64,000 nucleotides of DNA. Origin: CAVSWT01 sp963731745. GTDB lineage: Bacteria > Bacteroidota > Ignavibacteria > Ignavibacteriales > Ignavibacteriaceae. The notes below the pieces were generated by a model. The model did not search any database, was not told the DNA's origin, and saw only the letters and a program-made list of their open reading frames with translations. The translations under genes were made by a program, and so were the position numbers. The stretch's first letter is position 1; each line of letters opens with the position of its first letter. Location of the stretch: assembly GCA_963731745.1 (NCBI GenBank), contig CAVSWT010000024.1, positions 1-64,000 of the forward strand, given 5' to 3'. Positions 48,770 to 57,693 of the stretch are shown piece after piece.

Positions 48770-51085
48770 TTAAGGATTATAATTCACCCAAATAGGGCTG
48801 CTCCAAGCCATCTCGCCATTGTCTTGAATTAATCTAATATAATACCAATGTTCGCCTACAGATAAATCTTTATCAATATATTCAGTCCGAACTCCACGGC
48901 CTTCGTGCAAATCTTTTCCGAGGTATAATAAATCTTTATTGTCTCTAACTAGAATTGCGTATTTTATTTTTGATGATCCTAAGACTTCAAATTTAATTTT
49001 AGGGGGAGTTTTTGAAATGACCACTTCCCCCATCCATGCATCATTAATTTTAAAACTTACTTGTATTTTTGTTCCTGACGTTGCGAATACTCTTCTTTCT
49101 TTTAATGAATTAAAAATTTCTTCCTTAGTTTTATTTTTAACAATCACGCCCGTTAAGCCTGTTTGCCATTCATTATCTTTTCTTCCAACGCCGTGATGAA
49201 ACCGCAGCCCATGTCCGTCTGAAGAACCGATCAATCCAAATTTTAAACCTCGTTCCAAACCGTCTTGTACGAAATTTCCAGGCATTCCGCCTCTATGCCT
49301 GATTGGTTCATTTCCCATGTATTCAAAAGCGCCGTGAGTAGAAACTATTTCTACATCAGGCTGCACTTCAGGATCATGATTTTCCCAATCTGTTCCCGTC
49401 CAGCCGATATGATGGGGAATTGCGATTGCATTATTTTCTTTTAAAAGTTTAAATAAATTTTTTGTAGTTGAAGCAGTAGAATCAAAGCTGAAAATGGGCT
49501 TATTCCAGTCTAAGAAAAAAACATTTTTGTGGCCGAAGCCTTTAGGTAATCGCGGTGTAGTCCATTCATAAGCAGCGTAAGTTATAAATTTTCCTGGCTC
49601 ATAAAATTGCTGTCCAATTATTTTTATCCGGTCCCATTCTGATGGAGTTAATAAATTAGCTGTAAACCATTCATGATCGGTTAATGCTGCAAAGTCGTAA
49701 TGCAAAATATATCTGGAACGAGTATAACATTGATCGATTGTACCTCTTCCATCGGATAAAGATGAATGCTGATGAATATCACCGTAAACGATTTGCATAT
49801 CGTCAGGCAATTTTAATTTGGTATCTTCATCATTAACTTGAATTGGAAACGCAATCAACTTTTTATCATCAAAATTCACTTGCTGGACTTCGTAGTCAAC
49901 ATCTAAATTAGAAATATCGGTTGAAAATCTATTTAGATAAATATATTTAATATCTCTTCTTATCGAATAAATAAAACCATCATTGCCTAAAATTGGTTGT
50001 GCGTATTGACCGCGCCCTCCCCATCCATCTACATTTAGCTGGTAAAGAGGGGAGTGATGATTATCTTTAACACATTGAACATAAAATCCTTGAGACGGCC
50101 TTCCGAAAATCCACAGCACATTATTTTTATCATATAACAATGATGGAAATTCAAATGCTTGATCTTCACCTTTTTTAAACCAATCACTTTCATCAGCGGT
50201 AGTATAAAATATGTTGCTGTCGTCTCCATTTAAATTTTTATAATAAACCCATGGAGTAAAACCAACCCTCCCATCCGGCTGCAAGTTAGAATGCCATGCT
50301 GCAGTGATTTTGTTATCTTTCGAAACACTTAAAGTTGGGGCAAGGTTAAATCCTTTGTCTGGAGATAATTTTTCTTCGGAACTCCATTTTTTACCATCAA
50401 AGCTTTTTAAGATGATTTGATAATTTTCTTCATGCTGTCTATCCCAAACAATATATAAATTATCATTTAAGTATTTAATATAGGGACGAAGCTCCATATC
50501 ATTTGAATTCGAAATATTTATTGGCTCACTAATTTTATCATCAGCTATTTTTTTAGCATAAATATCAAAATTATTATTTCTTAGAGTTTCCCAGGCTATC
50601 CATGTATTTCCCTCGGGATCACTTGTAACTGAAGGATTTAAATCTGCTGCAGAGTTTTTAGTTACCCTTATTTCGTCAGAAAGTTTTCCGTCAGAATAAC
50701 TGCGGGCATAAATATCCCAATTGTTGTTCCTTTTAGCACACCAGACTATAAATATTGAGTCATCACTTTTCGAAAGAATTCTCGGCCTATGTTCAAAACC
50801 TTCTGAAGTTGCATTAACTATTACACTATCCTGAACAGACATATTATTTATTTTCTTTAAAATTATATTCTCCATGCCGCGTAAATATTCTGAGTAAACT
50901 ACCCAAACATTATCATCTTTATCCTGACAAATGTCCGGGTATTCACCGAAGTTATTAAAAGTTATTTGAACATCTTTCCCATTTAAATTTGAAATTGGCA
51001 GCACGTCGGTGGGTTTTTTATAATCATCATTATGTGCAAATAAGGTAATGCTGAAGAGTAGAGCGAAGAATAATAATCTTTTCAT
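48770..51085 (-). CDS. Exported PHP-domain (DUF3604-like) protein with N-terminal beta-propeller
   Basis: A 771-aa exported protein with signal peptide MKRLLFFALLFSITLFA. Residues about 40-410 form a propeller of repeats such as HRPRILSKSDDSIFIVWC, LNPSVTSDPEGNTWIAWE and LRPYIKYLNDNLYIVWD. The C-terminal half is a PHP metallophosphoesterase-like domain: YGDIHQHSSLSDG (HxH), AALTDHEWFT, TYAAYEWTT, AIPHHIGWT, VSTHGAFEYM and LIGSSDGHGLRFHHG. All expected metal ligands appear present. The substrate is unknown; a secreted phosphodiesterase is one possibility. Confidence 0.85.
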   Translation of the reverse strand: MKRLLFFALLFSITLFAHNDDYKKPTDVLPISNLNGKDVQITFNNFGEYPDICQDKDDNVWVVYSEYLRGMENIILKKINNMSVQDSVIVNATSEGFEHRPRILSKSDDSIFIVWCAKRNNNWDIYARSYSDGKLSDEIRVTKNSAADLNPSVTSDPEGNTWIAWETLRNNNFDIYAKKIADDKISEPINISNSNDMELRPYIKYLNDNLYIVWDRQHEENYQIILKSFDGKKWSSEEKLSPDKGFNLAPTLSVSKDNKITAAWHSNLQPDGRVGFTPWVYYKNLNGDDSNIFYTTADESDWFKKGEDQAFEFPSLLYDKNNVLWIFGRPSQGFYVQCVKDNHHSPLYQLNVDGWGGRGQYAQPILGNDGFIYSIRRDIKYIYLNRFSTDISNLDVDYEVQQVNFDDKKLIAFPIQVNDEDTKLKLPDDMQIVYGDIHQHSSLSDGRGTIDQCYTRSRYILHYDFAALTDHEWFTANLLTPSEWDRIKIIGQQFYEPGKFITYAAYEWTTPRLPKGFGHKNVFFLDWNKPIFSFDSTASTTKNLFKLLKENNAIAIPHHIGWTGTDWENHDPEVQPDVEIVSTHGAFEYMGNEPIRHRGGMPGNFVQDGLERGLKFGLIGSSDGHGLRFHHGVGRKDNEWQTGLTGVIVKNKTKEEIFNSLKERRVFATSGTKIQVSFKINDAWMGEVVISKTPPKIKFEVLGSSKIKYAILVRDNKDLLYLGKDLHEGRGVRTEYIDKDLSVGEHWYYIRLIQDNGEMAWSSPIWVNYNP

Positions 51086-51174
51086 TAGATTTCCGGATGA
51101 ATTTAGATTGATAAAATATAAAAATTAATGAAATTATATTTCAAAAACTGTTTAAAGATTAATTTCAAGATATT

Positions 51175-51906
51175 TTATTTTTTAAGCATGGAGATTAATT
51201 TAAGAGCATTATTCGGTGCATAAGCTTTTTCATCATTGTCAAAATAACAATAAACATCTTTGCCTTCTTTGTTCCATTTCTGAATGTCCTTTTTCCATTT
51301 CGAAAGCAATACTTTATTATAATTCCCTTTGTATTTTCCGTCAGGGCCGTGAAGTCGTATATAAACAAAATCAGCAGTTATCATTTTTGGTGATTGAACA
51401 TCTCCAAGTTCGAAAATGCAAAAAGCAATATTATTTTTCTTTAATATACTGAAGGCATCATCATTCCACCAGGTTTGATTTCTAAATTCAATTGTGTATC
51501 GCTTTGTTTTAGGTAGAATTTTTACAAAATGTTTTAATTTATCATGGTTATAATTTAAATTCGGCGGAAGCTGAAACAAAGTAATTCCAATTTTTTTACC
51601 TAACCGATTTGCACTTTCATAAAAATTTCGTACCGGCTCTTTAGGGTCCTTTAGTTTTTTATTATGTGTTATAAACCGGCTGGCCTTTACTGAAAAAATA
51701 AAATTGTCTGGAGTAACTTCTTTCCAATTTCTAAATGTTTCTTTTTTAGGAAGATGATAGAATGAGCCATTCAATTCAACGGTGTCAAATTTTTTGGTAT
51801 AGTAGTTTAGCCAATCTTTCTGCTTAATATCTTCCGGATAAAATTTATCTTTCCAATGTTTATAGCTCCATCCGGATGTACCTATGTAATATTTCCCTTT
51901 ACTCAT
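51175..51906 (-). CDS. DUF72 (YecE-like) TIM-barrel protein
   Basis: A 243-aa protein of the DUF72 family. N-terminal YYIGTSGWSYKHWKDKFYP, the FDTVELNGSFYHLP segment, FQLPPNLNYN and VYIRLHGPDGKYKGNY are all diagnostic. The function of the family is unknown; it is widely conserved and often near DNA-repair genes, which is not the case here. AT-rich, as the region is, with no sign of transfer. Confidence 0.9.
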   Translation of the reverse strand: MSKGKYYIGTSGWSYKHWKDKFYPEDIKQKDWLNYYTKKFDTVELNGSFYHLPKKETFRNWKEVTPDNFIFSVKASRFITHNKKLKDPKEPVRNFYESANRLGKKIGITLFQLPPNLNYNHDKLKHFVKILPKTKRYTIEFRNQTWWNDDAFSILKKNNIAFCIFELGDVQSPKMITADFVYIRLHGPDGKYKGNYNKVLLSKWKKDIQKWNKEGKDVYCYFDNDEKAYAPNNALKLISMLKK

Positions 51907-52078
51907 TTCCCATCTTTTGCTTAATCATTATTATGGATTTACATTACCAAATAATGTAAACAAATCAAATTGGATAACGCATACCCGGAGTATAGAAAAT
52001 ACTATAAAGAATGACGAACTAAAGATTATTTAATAAACATAATCAGCAAGACGAACTGAACTTCAAAATAAATTCAAT

Positions 52079-54030
52079 TCATTCTTTCTTCTTTGCTGTA
52101 AAATTTCCATTCGGCTGATGGGAAGTAACAGAAAAATTTCACCATTTTGTTCATCAAAAGTGAATTTAAATCCTTGTAAACCTTTAAGATCAAATTCATT
52201 TTTCGCAACAGGGATGAGTGTATATTCCGGCTGGCCTTTGATTAATGCTTTTAGCTCCCCGTCCTTAATATAAATTCTAACTTCATTGCCAGGCGCAAAC
52301 TCATAACTTCCTTCATATTTCTTCATATCATTTTCATTCAATTTTATTCCCGCTTCGTCAGTCGGTGATTCAATTTCGTTCGAGGTTTTATTTGCTTTAA
52401 AACTTCCATTAGGCTGACTGGATGTTACACCTGTAACTTCTCCATTTTCGTCTATATCAAAAATCATTTTAAATCCAGGAAGGTTCCCCAATTCAAAAGT
52501 AGTCGAATCAACTGGCAGTAAAGTATATTCTGGCTGCCCTGGCAGCAGTGCCTTTAGTTTTTTGTTTTCAATATAGATCTGCATTGTATTCGAGGCGGTA
52601 AAATTATATTTACCTACAAATCTTTTTAAATATGATACATTTAGATCTATAGTTGAATCACTTGATTGATGGCCTTCGCGGAAAAATTTTATTGTATTTA
52701 CTGTGTTATTTATGTCTACTTCATTAATAGAATCAGCATCAATTGTAAAATCGGCTTTAGGTCCGTACATGTTTTCTGCATAAAATGAAGTTTGCGAAGA
52801 AGGAATAAAATCTATAGAATGAAAAGGCCCAACAACTGGTTGAAATATCAGCTTATTATTTCCGGCAGTAATTTTTATTTTGGCGAAAGGATTTTCAAAA
52901 ACACCTTCATATTTTTTTAGCTGATCAGAAGATAACGAGATTGGTTTTCGCTCGTCTGTTCCGATTCCAAAAATGTAATTGGTAACTTCTCTAACAATAC
53001 TTACGGGAGGAACAAAATCTAGATTACTTAAAAAGATGATGGCTAAATCATCATCAGGAAACAAATAATTTGCACATAAAAAGCCGGCCATTCCTCCAGT
53101 ATGCCAAATAAGCTTATGATTAAAATAATTTTGAATTATCCAACCATACCCGTAATAAACTGAATCACCGAACATGCCTGCTTCAACTTGCCTGGATAAG
53201 GCCATATTCCATGATCTTTCAGAAAGTAATTTTTTATTTTTAACCGCATTGTCCCAGGCCGCAATATCTTCAACAGTAGAAATAATTGATCCGGCACCAG
53301 CTAACTGGTTGAATTCTGTAAATACAGCTTTTTTTATTTTTTTATCTTTTATATCAAACGTATATCCTTTTGCTCTTTCGCCAATATTTTCATTATCTCC
53401 ACCGTCTAAAGTGTGGTTCATTCCCAAAGGTAAAAATATATTATCTTTCATGAACTGCGCATAACTGATGCCTGCAACCTTTTCAATTATATATGCTAAA
53501 ATTGCATAACCGGAATTATTATATTTAAACTTTTCTCCCGGCTGAAAATCAAATTTTCTGTGCTTAATTAAATTAATAATATCTTCAAGTGAATCTTTAG
53601 ATTCCCATTTAAATGGTTTGTCAGGCAGTTCAGTATAACTGGGAATACCAGAATTATGAACAAGCAAATTTTTAATTGTAACTTTATTCGCCGGTTCAAT
53701 AAAGTCGGGTATAAACTTTGTTAATGTATCATCAAGACTTAGTTTGCCTTTTTCAACAAGTAATAAAATTCCAGCTGCAGTTAGTTCTTTAGAGACAGAA
53801 CCAATTTGAAAAACAGTTTTAATGGTATTCGGTTTTTTATTTTCAACGTCCATATATCCATAAGCTTTTTCGAATACTATTTCCCCACTTTTCATTATCA
53901 ATAGAGCGCCGCCAGGGCCATCGATTGGCAGCGATTTGATTACAATATCATTAATAATTTTGTTATCCAATTGTTGGGGAAGGATTTGGAGTGTAAAAAA
54001 GAAAAGTATTAATAAAAAAGTATTCTTCAT
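52079..54030 (-). CDS. Exported class C beta-lactamase-family serine hydrolase with C-terminal repeats (frameshifted at 3' end)
   Basis: An exported penicillin-binding/esterase-like enzyme. Signal peptide, then SxxK in FQIGSVSKELTAAG, YxN in YNNSGYAIL and the KTG equivalent HTGGMAGF. After residue ~370 come three related ~90-residue beta domains, each opening with LKKYEG-, LKRFVG- or MKKYEG-type text; the last two share KALxxGQPEYTLxPV. One missing T near 52140 spoils the end; restored, it reads ISSVTSHQPNG-like sequence parallel to VTSSQPNGSF in repeat 2, ending KKKE, for 650 aa. The natural substrate is probably a peptide or ester, not proven. Confidence 0.87.
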
Positions 54031-54061
54031 ATGTTTACCCTGTTTTAATAATTATAATAAA

Positions 54062-54649
54062 TTATTTTTTAGGTATTTCAATCCATCTTATTTCATCACC
54101 AATAGCAATCCCGGTTGAATCAACTAATCCTCCTTTTGCTTCAACAACATATTTAACCGGAGCAGTTGACGGATAGGGTTTTCTAGTTAATGGTTCTGTA
54201 TATTTATAAAAATTAATTATCCTTTTATTTGAATCAGCGTAAAAAATATCCAGAGAAAATTTTGTGTTGAGCATCCAGAACGATTGAATCTGTGAAACCG
54301 GAAATATAAAAAGCATACCTTCATTAAAATGTAAAGAATCTCTGTTCATTAATCCAATTTGCCTTTGATGTTCGTTATCTGCTATCTCAATGTTAATTTT
54401 GGCTTTAACATGTGACATAGTATCAAGAAAAATAAGTTCTCCCGTTTTATTAAAAGTTGGTGTTTCAGGCATTACTTTGCGTTTAACTTGTTTAAATAAT
54501 AATACTACTAAAATCACTGAAGCAATTGCGATAGCAGCTAATATAAGATTCTTTTTTCTTCTTTCTTTTTTTCTCTTTTGAAATTCTGCTTTTCGTTTTT
54601 CAATTAGTTTTTTTTGCTCTAATATTTTTTTGTATGGGTCAGTATTCAA
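54062..54649 (-). CDS. DUF192-family protein with membrane anchor
   Basis: A 195-aa protein with a strongly basic N-terminus (KKLIEKRKAEFQKRKKERRKK), one transmembrane helix (LILAAIAIASVILVVLLF) and an outside-facing DUF192 domain with the usual QIGLMNRDSLHFNEGMLFIF and SFWMLNTKFSLDIFYAD. The function of the family is unknown. It is upstream of and co-directional with the serine hydrolase gene (31-bp gap). Confidence 0.88.
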   Translation of the reverse strand: MNTDPYKKILEQKKLIEKRKAEFQKRKKERRKKNLILAAIAIASVILVVLLFKQVKRKVMPETPTFNKTGELIFLDTMSHVKAKINIEIADNEHQRQIGLMNRDSLHFNEGMLFIFPVSQIQSFWMLNTKFSLDIFYADSNKRIINFYKYTEPLTRKPYPSTAPVKYVVEAKGGLVDSTGIAIGDEIRWIEIPKK

Positions 54650-54885
54650 TTTTGCAACACATTTTTTAATTATTAAAATAGTCTAATTGAACTATTTATT
54701 GATTGCTCTAAACTATATAAGTTAATGCAAACTACTGGTAAAATTTATGATTTTAGTAAGATATAAAAAAGTAATTTTTACACTTCAATTTTAGATTGAT
54801 GAGAATTTATATTTTGATATAACCCAACTTAAGCAAATAAAATTTTAAAATAGGCATTAAATTTTTTAACAATTTAAGGATTCAT

Positions 54886-55746
54886 ATGAAAAAAATATTA
54901 CTGACAATCTGTTTTACTTTTATTATTACATTCCAACAATTCGGGCAGATACCTAATCCTGGATTTGAAACTTGGACAGCAGGCAATCCGGATGGATGGT
55001 TTAGTAATAATGCGCAGGGAGTATATACAACAGTAACACAATCTGGTACCTTTCATTCCGGGTCTTCGGCAGCAAGATTGGAAGTAGTGCCGTTTTCTAC
55101 GATCATAGCAATTCCATTTCTGTGGTCTGGTTCATCGCCTTTAGGCGGATTTCCTATTAGCCAATCCTACGCTAGTTTAACCGGATATTACCAACTATCT
55201 CCAGTTGGAAGCGATGGCCTTTTTATAGTTGTATATATGTTTAGCAATGGTTCATACAATGGTGCAGGCTCAATAGAAATTACTAATGCCACTTCTACAT
55301 ATACACAATTTTCTGTACCCATCGATTACTCTACATCAGAACAAGCTGACTCAGCTTCAATCTGGATTTTTGTGGGAGGCGATACCACCGGAGAAGGGGG
55401 TAATGCTGGTTCATTTGCATTAATAGATGATTTAGAATTTACGGGAACAGTTGGAGTAAATGATCATGTGACAAATACGGTGCAGACATTTGAATTATCT
55501 CAAAACTATCCTAATCCATTTAACCCTTCAACTACTATTTCTTTTAATTTAGGTAAATCTAGTTTTGTTAGTCTTAAAGTCTATAACGTTTTGGGAAATG
55601 AAGTTGCTAATCTAGTCGAAGGATATCAGTCTGCAGGCGAACATACGATTAATTTTAATGCTGAGAATCTTTCAAGCGGAATTTATTTTTACAAGTTAAC
55701 ATCCGGCAGCCTTTCAGAAATTAAGAAAATGACCTTCTTGAAGTAG
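54886..55746 (+). CDS. Secreted T9SS cargo protein, unknown N-terminal domain
   Basis: A 286-aa secreted protein: signal peptide MKKILLTICFTFIITFQQFGQ, then a carbohydrate-binding-like jelly-roll domain (IPNPGFETWTAGNPDGWFS, FHSGSSAARLEVVPFS, ADSASIWIFVGGDTTGEGGN) and the T9SS type A domain from NYPNPFNPSTTISFNLGKSS. The jelly-roll resembles CBM or PCMD-like domains; which one cannot be said. AAGGA precedes ATG. It is a monocistron closed by a hairpin terminator. Confidence 0.85.
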   Translation: MKKILLTICFTFIITFQQFGQIPNPGFETWTAGNPDGWFSNNAQGVYTTVTQSGTFHSGSSAARLEVVPFSTIIAIPFLWSGSSPLGGFPISQSYASLTGYYQLSPVGSDGLFIVVYMFSNGSYNGAGSIEITNATSTYTQFSVPIDYSTSEQADSASIWIFVGGDTTGEGGNAGSFALIDDLEFTGTVGVNDHVTNTVQTFELSQNYPNPFNPSTTISFNLGKSSFVSLKVYNVLGNEVANLVEGYQSAGEHTINFNAENLSSGIYFYKLTSGSLSEIKKMTFLK

Positions 55747-55779
55747 CGGGTTAAAAATAGCAAGTACTAAGTATAAAAG

Positions 55780-55813
55780 GCCCAATTTTTTTTAAGAAGT
55801 TGGGCTTTTTTTT
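55780..55813 (+). terminator. Rho-independent terminator after the T9SS protein
   Basis: Stem GCCCAA/TTGGGC (55780-55785 and 55800-55805) followed by eight T (55806-55813); the loop also has a T-run. Confidence 0.85.
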
Positions 55814-55815
55814 AT

Positions 55816-56430
55816 TCAATCAAAGTCAGTCACATTCAAATCTTTAAGTTCAAACATTCTGTTAATTTGTTTCTCTGTTATACGAGTGCTTGATAGTTCC
55901 GGAATATTATCTTTACCAAAAAAATTAACTTCAGAAGTCTCAATACTCGTTTTCGCTTCGCCTCCTGTTAATTCACACAGAAAAAACATTTTATAAATAT
56001 GATAAGGTAAATCGGGTTTGTGGCCATGAAGAGCCCTGTCGTATACGGCTAATAATTTTTTAGTTTTTGTCAGATACCCGGATTCCTCAAAAATTTCTCT
56101 TTCAACATTTTTTGATGGCGGCAAACATACGTCTGCCCATCCGCCGGGTAACGTCCATAAATTATCCATCTTCTCCCGGACTAATAAAATTTTACTATCT
56201 TTAAAAACGACTCCTCTCGTATCAACCTTAGGCGTTGCATAACCCGTTTCTTTATTAAAATAATCTAAAATTAATTCGGGGTTTTGTTTTGTATGTTCTG
56301 AAATAATTTCTGATGCAATCTGCTGCAATTGTTTATATCGATCAATATCAAAATTATTTTCACTGAATGTCAAGCCGATCTGTGCAATTGCTTGAATTCT
56401 TTGACTCCATTCTACCCATTTTTCCTGCAT
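55816..56430 (-). CDS. Nudix hydrolase with Nudix_N domain
   Basis: A 204-aa protein. The N-terminal ~60-residue Nudix_N helical part (WSQRIQAIAQIGLTFSENNF, RYKQLQQIASEI) precedes the Nudix domain with GGWADVCLPPSKNVEREIFEESGY. The catalytic REx2EE part is complete, but the first Glu of the canonical Gx5E is Leu here. The family usually hydrolyses ADP-ribose, CDP-choline or related compounds. Convergent with the T9SS cargo gene. Confidence 0.82.
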   Translation of the reverse strand: MQEKWVEWSQRIQAIAQIGLTFSENNFDIDRYKQLQQIASEIISEHTKQNPELILDYFNKETGYATPKVDTRGVVFKDSKILLVREKMDNLWTLPGGWADVCLPPSKNVEREIFEESGYLTKTKKLLAVYDRALHGHKPDLPYHIYKMFFLCELTGGEAKTSIETSEVNFFGKDNIPELSSTRITEKQINRMFELKDLNVTDFD

Positions 56431-56641
56431 AAAAATCTAATTTGAGTTATTGAATATTTTATTTGTTATTCAATCTATAAAAAATGAAATAAAGATAGAA
56501 ATGGTAGAGAAGATTAATAGATTGTCTTATTTTGAAGTTTAAAAATCAAATATAAAATGACTCACTTAGAAGAGTTTCTTTATGAATAATTTTTTTAACT
56601 TGGAAGTATTAACATCCTCTTAATTAAAACTGAAGGAAAAT

Positions 56642-57487
56642 ATGTCATCAAACATAATTGATCGAGATGAAATTATTTTAAACGAAACACAAAATAAAAT
56701 GATAGAAAGCGGGTGGGGCGAAGAAGTTCTTAAGAATTCGACGGTAGAAAAAATTACTTATTTATCTGATGGATTAAAAGTTAAAGGTTATTTAGCGTAT
56801 CCGAAATCAGTGGAAAGTAATCAAAAATTTCCATGTGTAATTTGGAATCGCGGCGGATACCTTAACAAAGGTGCAATCGACCATTTTACCGCGAAGGGAA
56901 TGTTTGGCCAAATTGCCTCGTGGGGATTTGTAGTTTTTGCATCGCAATACCGGGGTAATGCCGGAGGCGAAGGCACAGAAAATCTTGGCGGTGATGATGT
57001 GAATGACATTTTAAATTTAATTCCGCTTGCTGATGAATTAAATTTTTCAGATAAGACTAAGTGGGGAATAGAGGGCTGGAGCCGCGGTGGAATGATGACT
57101 TTATTAACTTTAAAACAAAATCATAATTTTAAGTGTGCAATTCTAAGCGGAGCAATTTCCAGCTTAAAGCAAAATGCTGATGATCATCCTGAATTAAAAA
57201 AATCTTACAAAGAAATTATTGGAACTAAAAATTTCAACAGTGAACTGGAAAAAAGATCGGCAATAAATTTTGTAAAAGATTTACCTGACATTCCATACCT
57301 AATAATGCACGGTGGTGCGGATAAAACAATTTCCCCTTTGCAATCAATTGAGCTGGCTAAAAAATTTTCAGAGTTATCCTATAAATACAGGCTGGTAATT
57401 TTTGAGGACGGAGATCATTTCCTGAAAAACTATAGAAAAGAAGTAGATGATATCCGAAAATATTGGTTTAAAAAATATTTGCTATAA
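56642..57487 (+). CDS. S9-type alpha/beta hydrolase
   Basis: A 281-aa cytoplasmic alpha/beta-hydrolase, no signal peptide and no propeller. Nucleophile elbow GWSRGG, Asp in MHGGADKTIS and His in FEDGDHFLK. ASQYRGNAGGEG matches the usual oxyanion-region segment of the prolyl-oligopeptidase catalytic domain. Reaction unknown; esterase or peptidase. GAAGGA precedes ATG 56642. Confidence 0.85.
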   Translation: MSSNIIDRDEIILNETQNKMIESGWGEEVLKNSTVEKITYLSDGLKVKGYLAYPKSVESNQKFPCVIWNRGGYLNKGAIDHFTAKGMFGQIASWGFVVFASQYRGNAGGEGTENLGGDDVNDILNLIPLADELNFSDKTKWGIEGWSRGGMMTLLTLKQNHNFKCAILSGAISSLKQNADDHPELKKSYKEIIGTKNFNSELEKRSAINFVKDLPDIPYLIMHGGADKTISPLQSIELAKKFSELSYKYRLVIFEDGDHFLKNYRKEVDDIRKYWFKKYLL

Positions 57488-57693
57488 TAGTTTTCAATTG
57501 ATTTCATTTTTTTATGCTTCATTCATTAAAATTTTCTATTTGTTTTTTATATTGATTAATATTAAAGTTAATTTCATATGAAATTAATGTTTTCTAACTG
57601 AAAAGACTTTTGTCTCACTGGTAAATTCCTTTGAATCATATTTAGTTCGATACGGTTTTCCAATATTAGCATTCGCTTGATTTGAGTACATAA

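Noticed and set aside
53174..53464. 96-codon plus-strand frame inside the serine hydrolase gene
   Set aside because: Antisense to the catalytic domain of a well-supported gene, with no start signal.
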